A stretch of DNA of 64,000 bases from Romanomermis culicivorax (Eukaryota > Nematoda > Enoplea > Mermithida > Mermithidae): positions 558,001 through 622,000 of the forward strand of contig CAWUHX010000023.1 of assembly GCA_963922205.1 (NCBI GenBank). Direction: 5' to 3'. Below are positions 63,900 to 64,000 of the stretch, one piece after another. The position numbers were made by a program, and so were the translations under genes. The notes under the pieces are model-generated. The model saw only the letters and a list, made by a program, of their open reading frames with translations, was not told the origin of the DNA and did not search any database. How positions within the stretch are numbered: position 1 is the first letter of the stretch; every line of letters starts with the position of its first letter.

Positions 63900-64000
63900 G
63901 GTGGGGATAAATAGTTTCCAAAATTTTAATGGTCCACAAAAATCCAAGAAAGTCAAAAAAATCCAAAAATTTCGAAATTTTTCCCAAAAAGGGTCATTTT

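Noticed and set aside
63481..63907. 8-bp target duplication around the CATACATGTA element at the right end
   Set aside because: The flanks GCTGAGGG and GGTGGGGA match at only 5 of 8 positions, no better than expected in G-rich sequence.

Overview
This is an AT-rich, repeat-dense window from an animal nuclear genome, most likely a nematode. The case rests on TTTTCAG-type splice acceptors, an acceptor a few bases upstream of the ASNSD1 start codon (the position expected for spliced-leader addition), a short GCCTAA telomere-like motif, introns in conserved eukaryotic genes, and a repeat load of Ty3-type LTR, LINE and hAT-type elements. The species cannot be named from sequence alone. HOST GENES. 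Three host genes are visible. (1) The first coding exon of ARP1/alpha-centractin (ACTR1) is on the minus strand at 2750-2924 and the gene runs off the left edge. (2) A complete six-exon asparagine synthetase domain-containing gene (ASNSD1) is on the plus strand at 35243-47305; its introns are full of transposons and tandem arrays. (3) The terminal, Gln-rich coding exon of an unrecognised gene is on the minus strand at 62925-63225; the gene enters from the right edge. LTR ELEMENTS. Two young, apparently intact Ty3/gypsy-type elements, both on the minus strand, take up about 23 kb. The first (11076-24933) has near-identical 575-bp outer LTRs and a 4-bp target duplication. It is composite: outer LTR, gag-pol (1996 aa), an internal LTR with a different U3, then a second module with no pol. 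That module holds a spliced gene for a DEDDy 3'-5' exonuclease-like protein, an overlapping 744-codon frame with an SR/RE-rich tail, and an in-frame TGA followed by 190 more codons. The second (48808-58101) has 895-bp LTRs. It encodes Gag, then an in-frame TGA, then one continuous frame reading zinc knuckles, a membrane glycoprotein (Env-like), protease, RT, RNase H and integrase. Env therefore lies between Gag and Pro, not downstream of Pol. A solo LTR of the second family is at 59959-60855. DNA ELEMENTS. Much of the rest consists of small elements with 8-bp target duplications (hAT-like). At least five TIR families are present, several nested so that insertion order can be read. Examples are an element at 1439-2498 inside a CATACCTGTA element, and one at 27377-28916 inside a CATACATGCAC element. 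LINE remnants lie at about 30432-31240 and 58540-59290. A pair of inverted 0.74-kb repeats (2992-3727 and 9893-10641) brackets 6.2 kb. TANDEM ARRAYS. ASNSD1 intron 4 is largely a roughly 118-bp array whose unit resembles the intron 4/exon 5 junction, plus a palindromic ATGTTATAACAT array. A second array at the right end abuts the stop codon of the Gln-rich exon.
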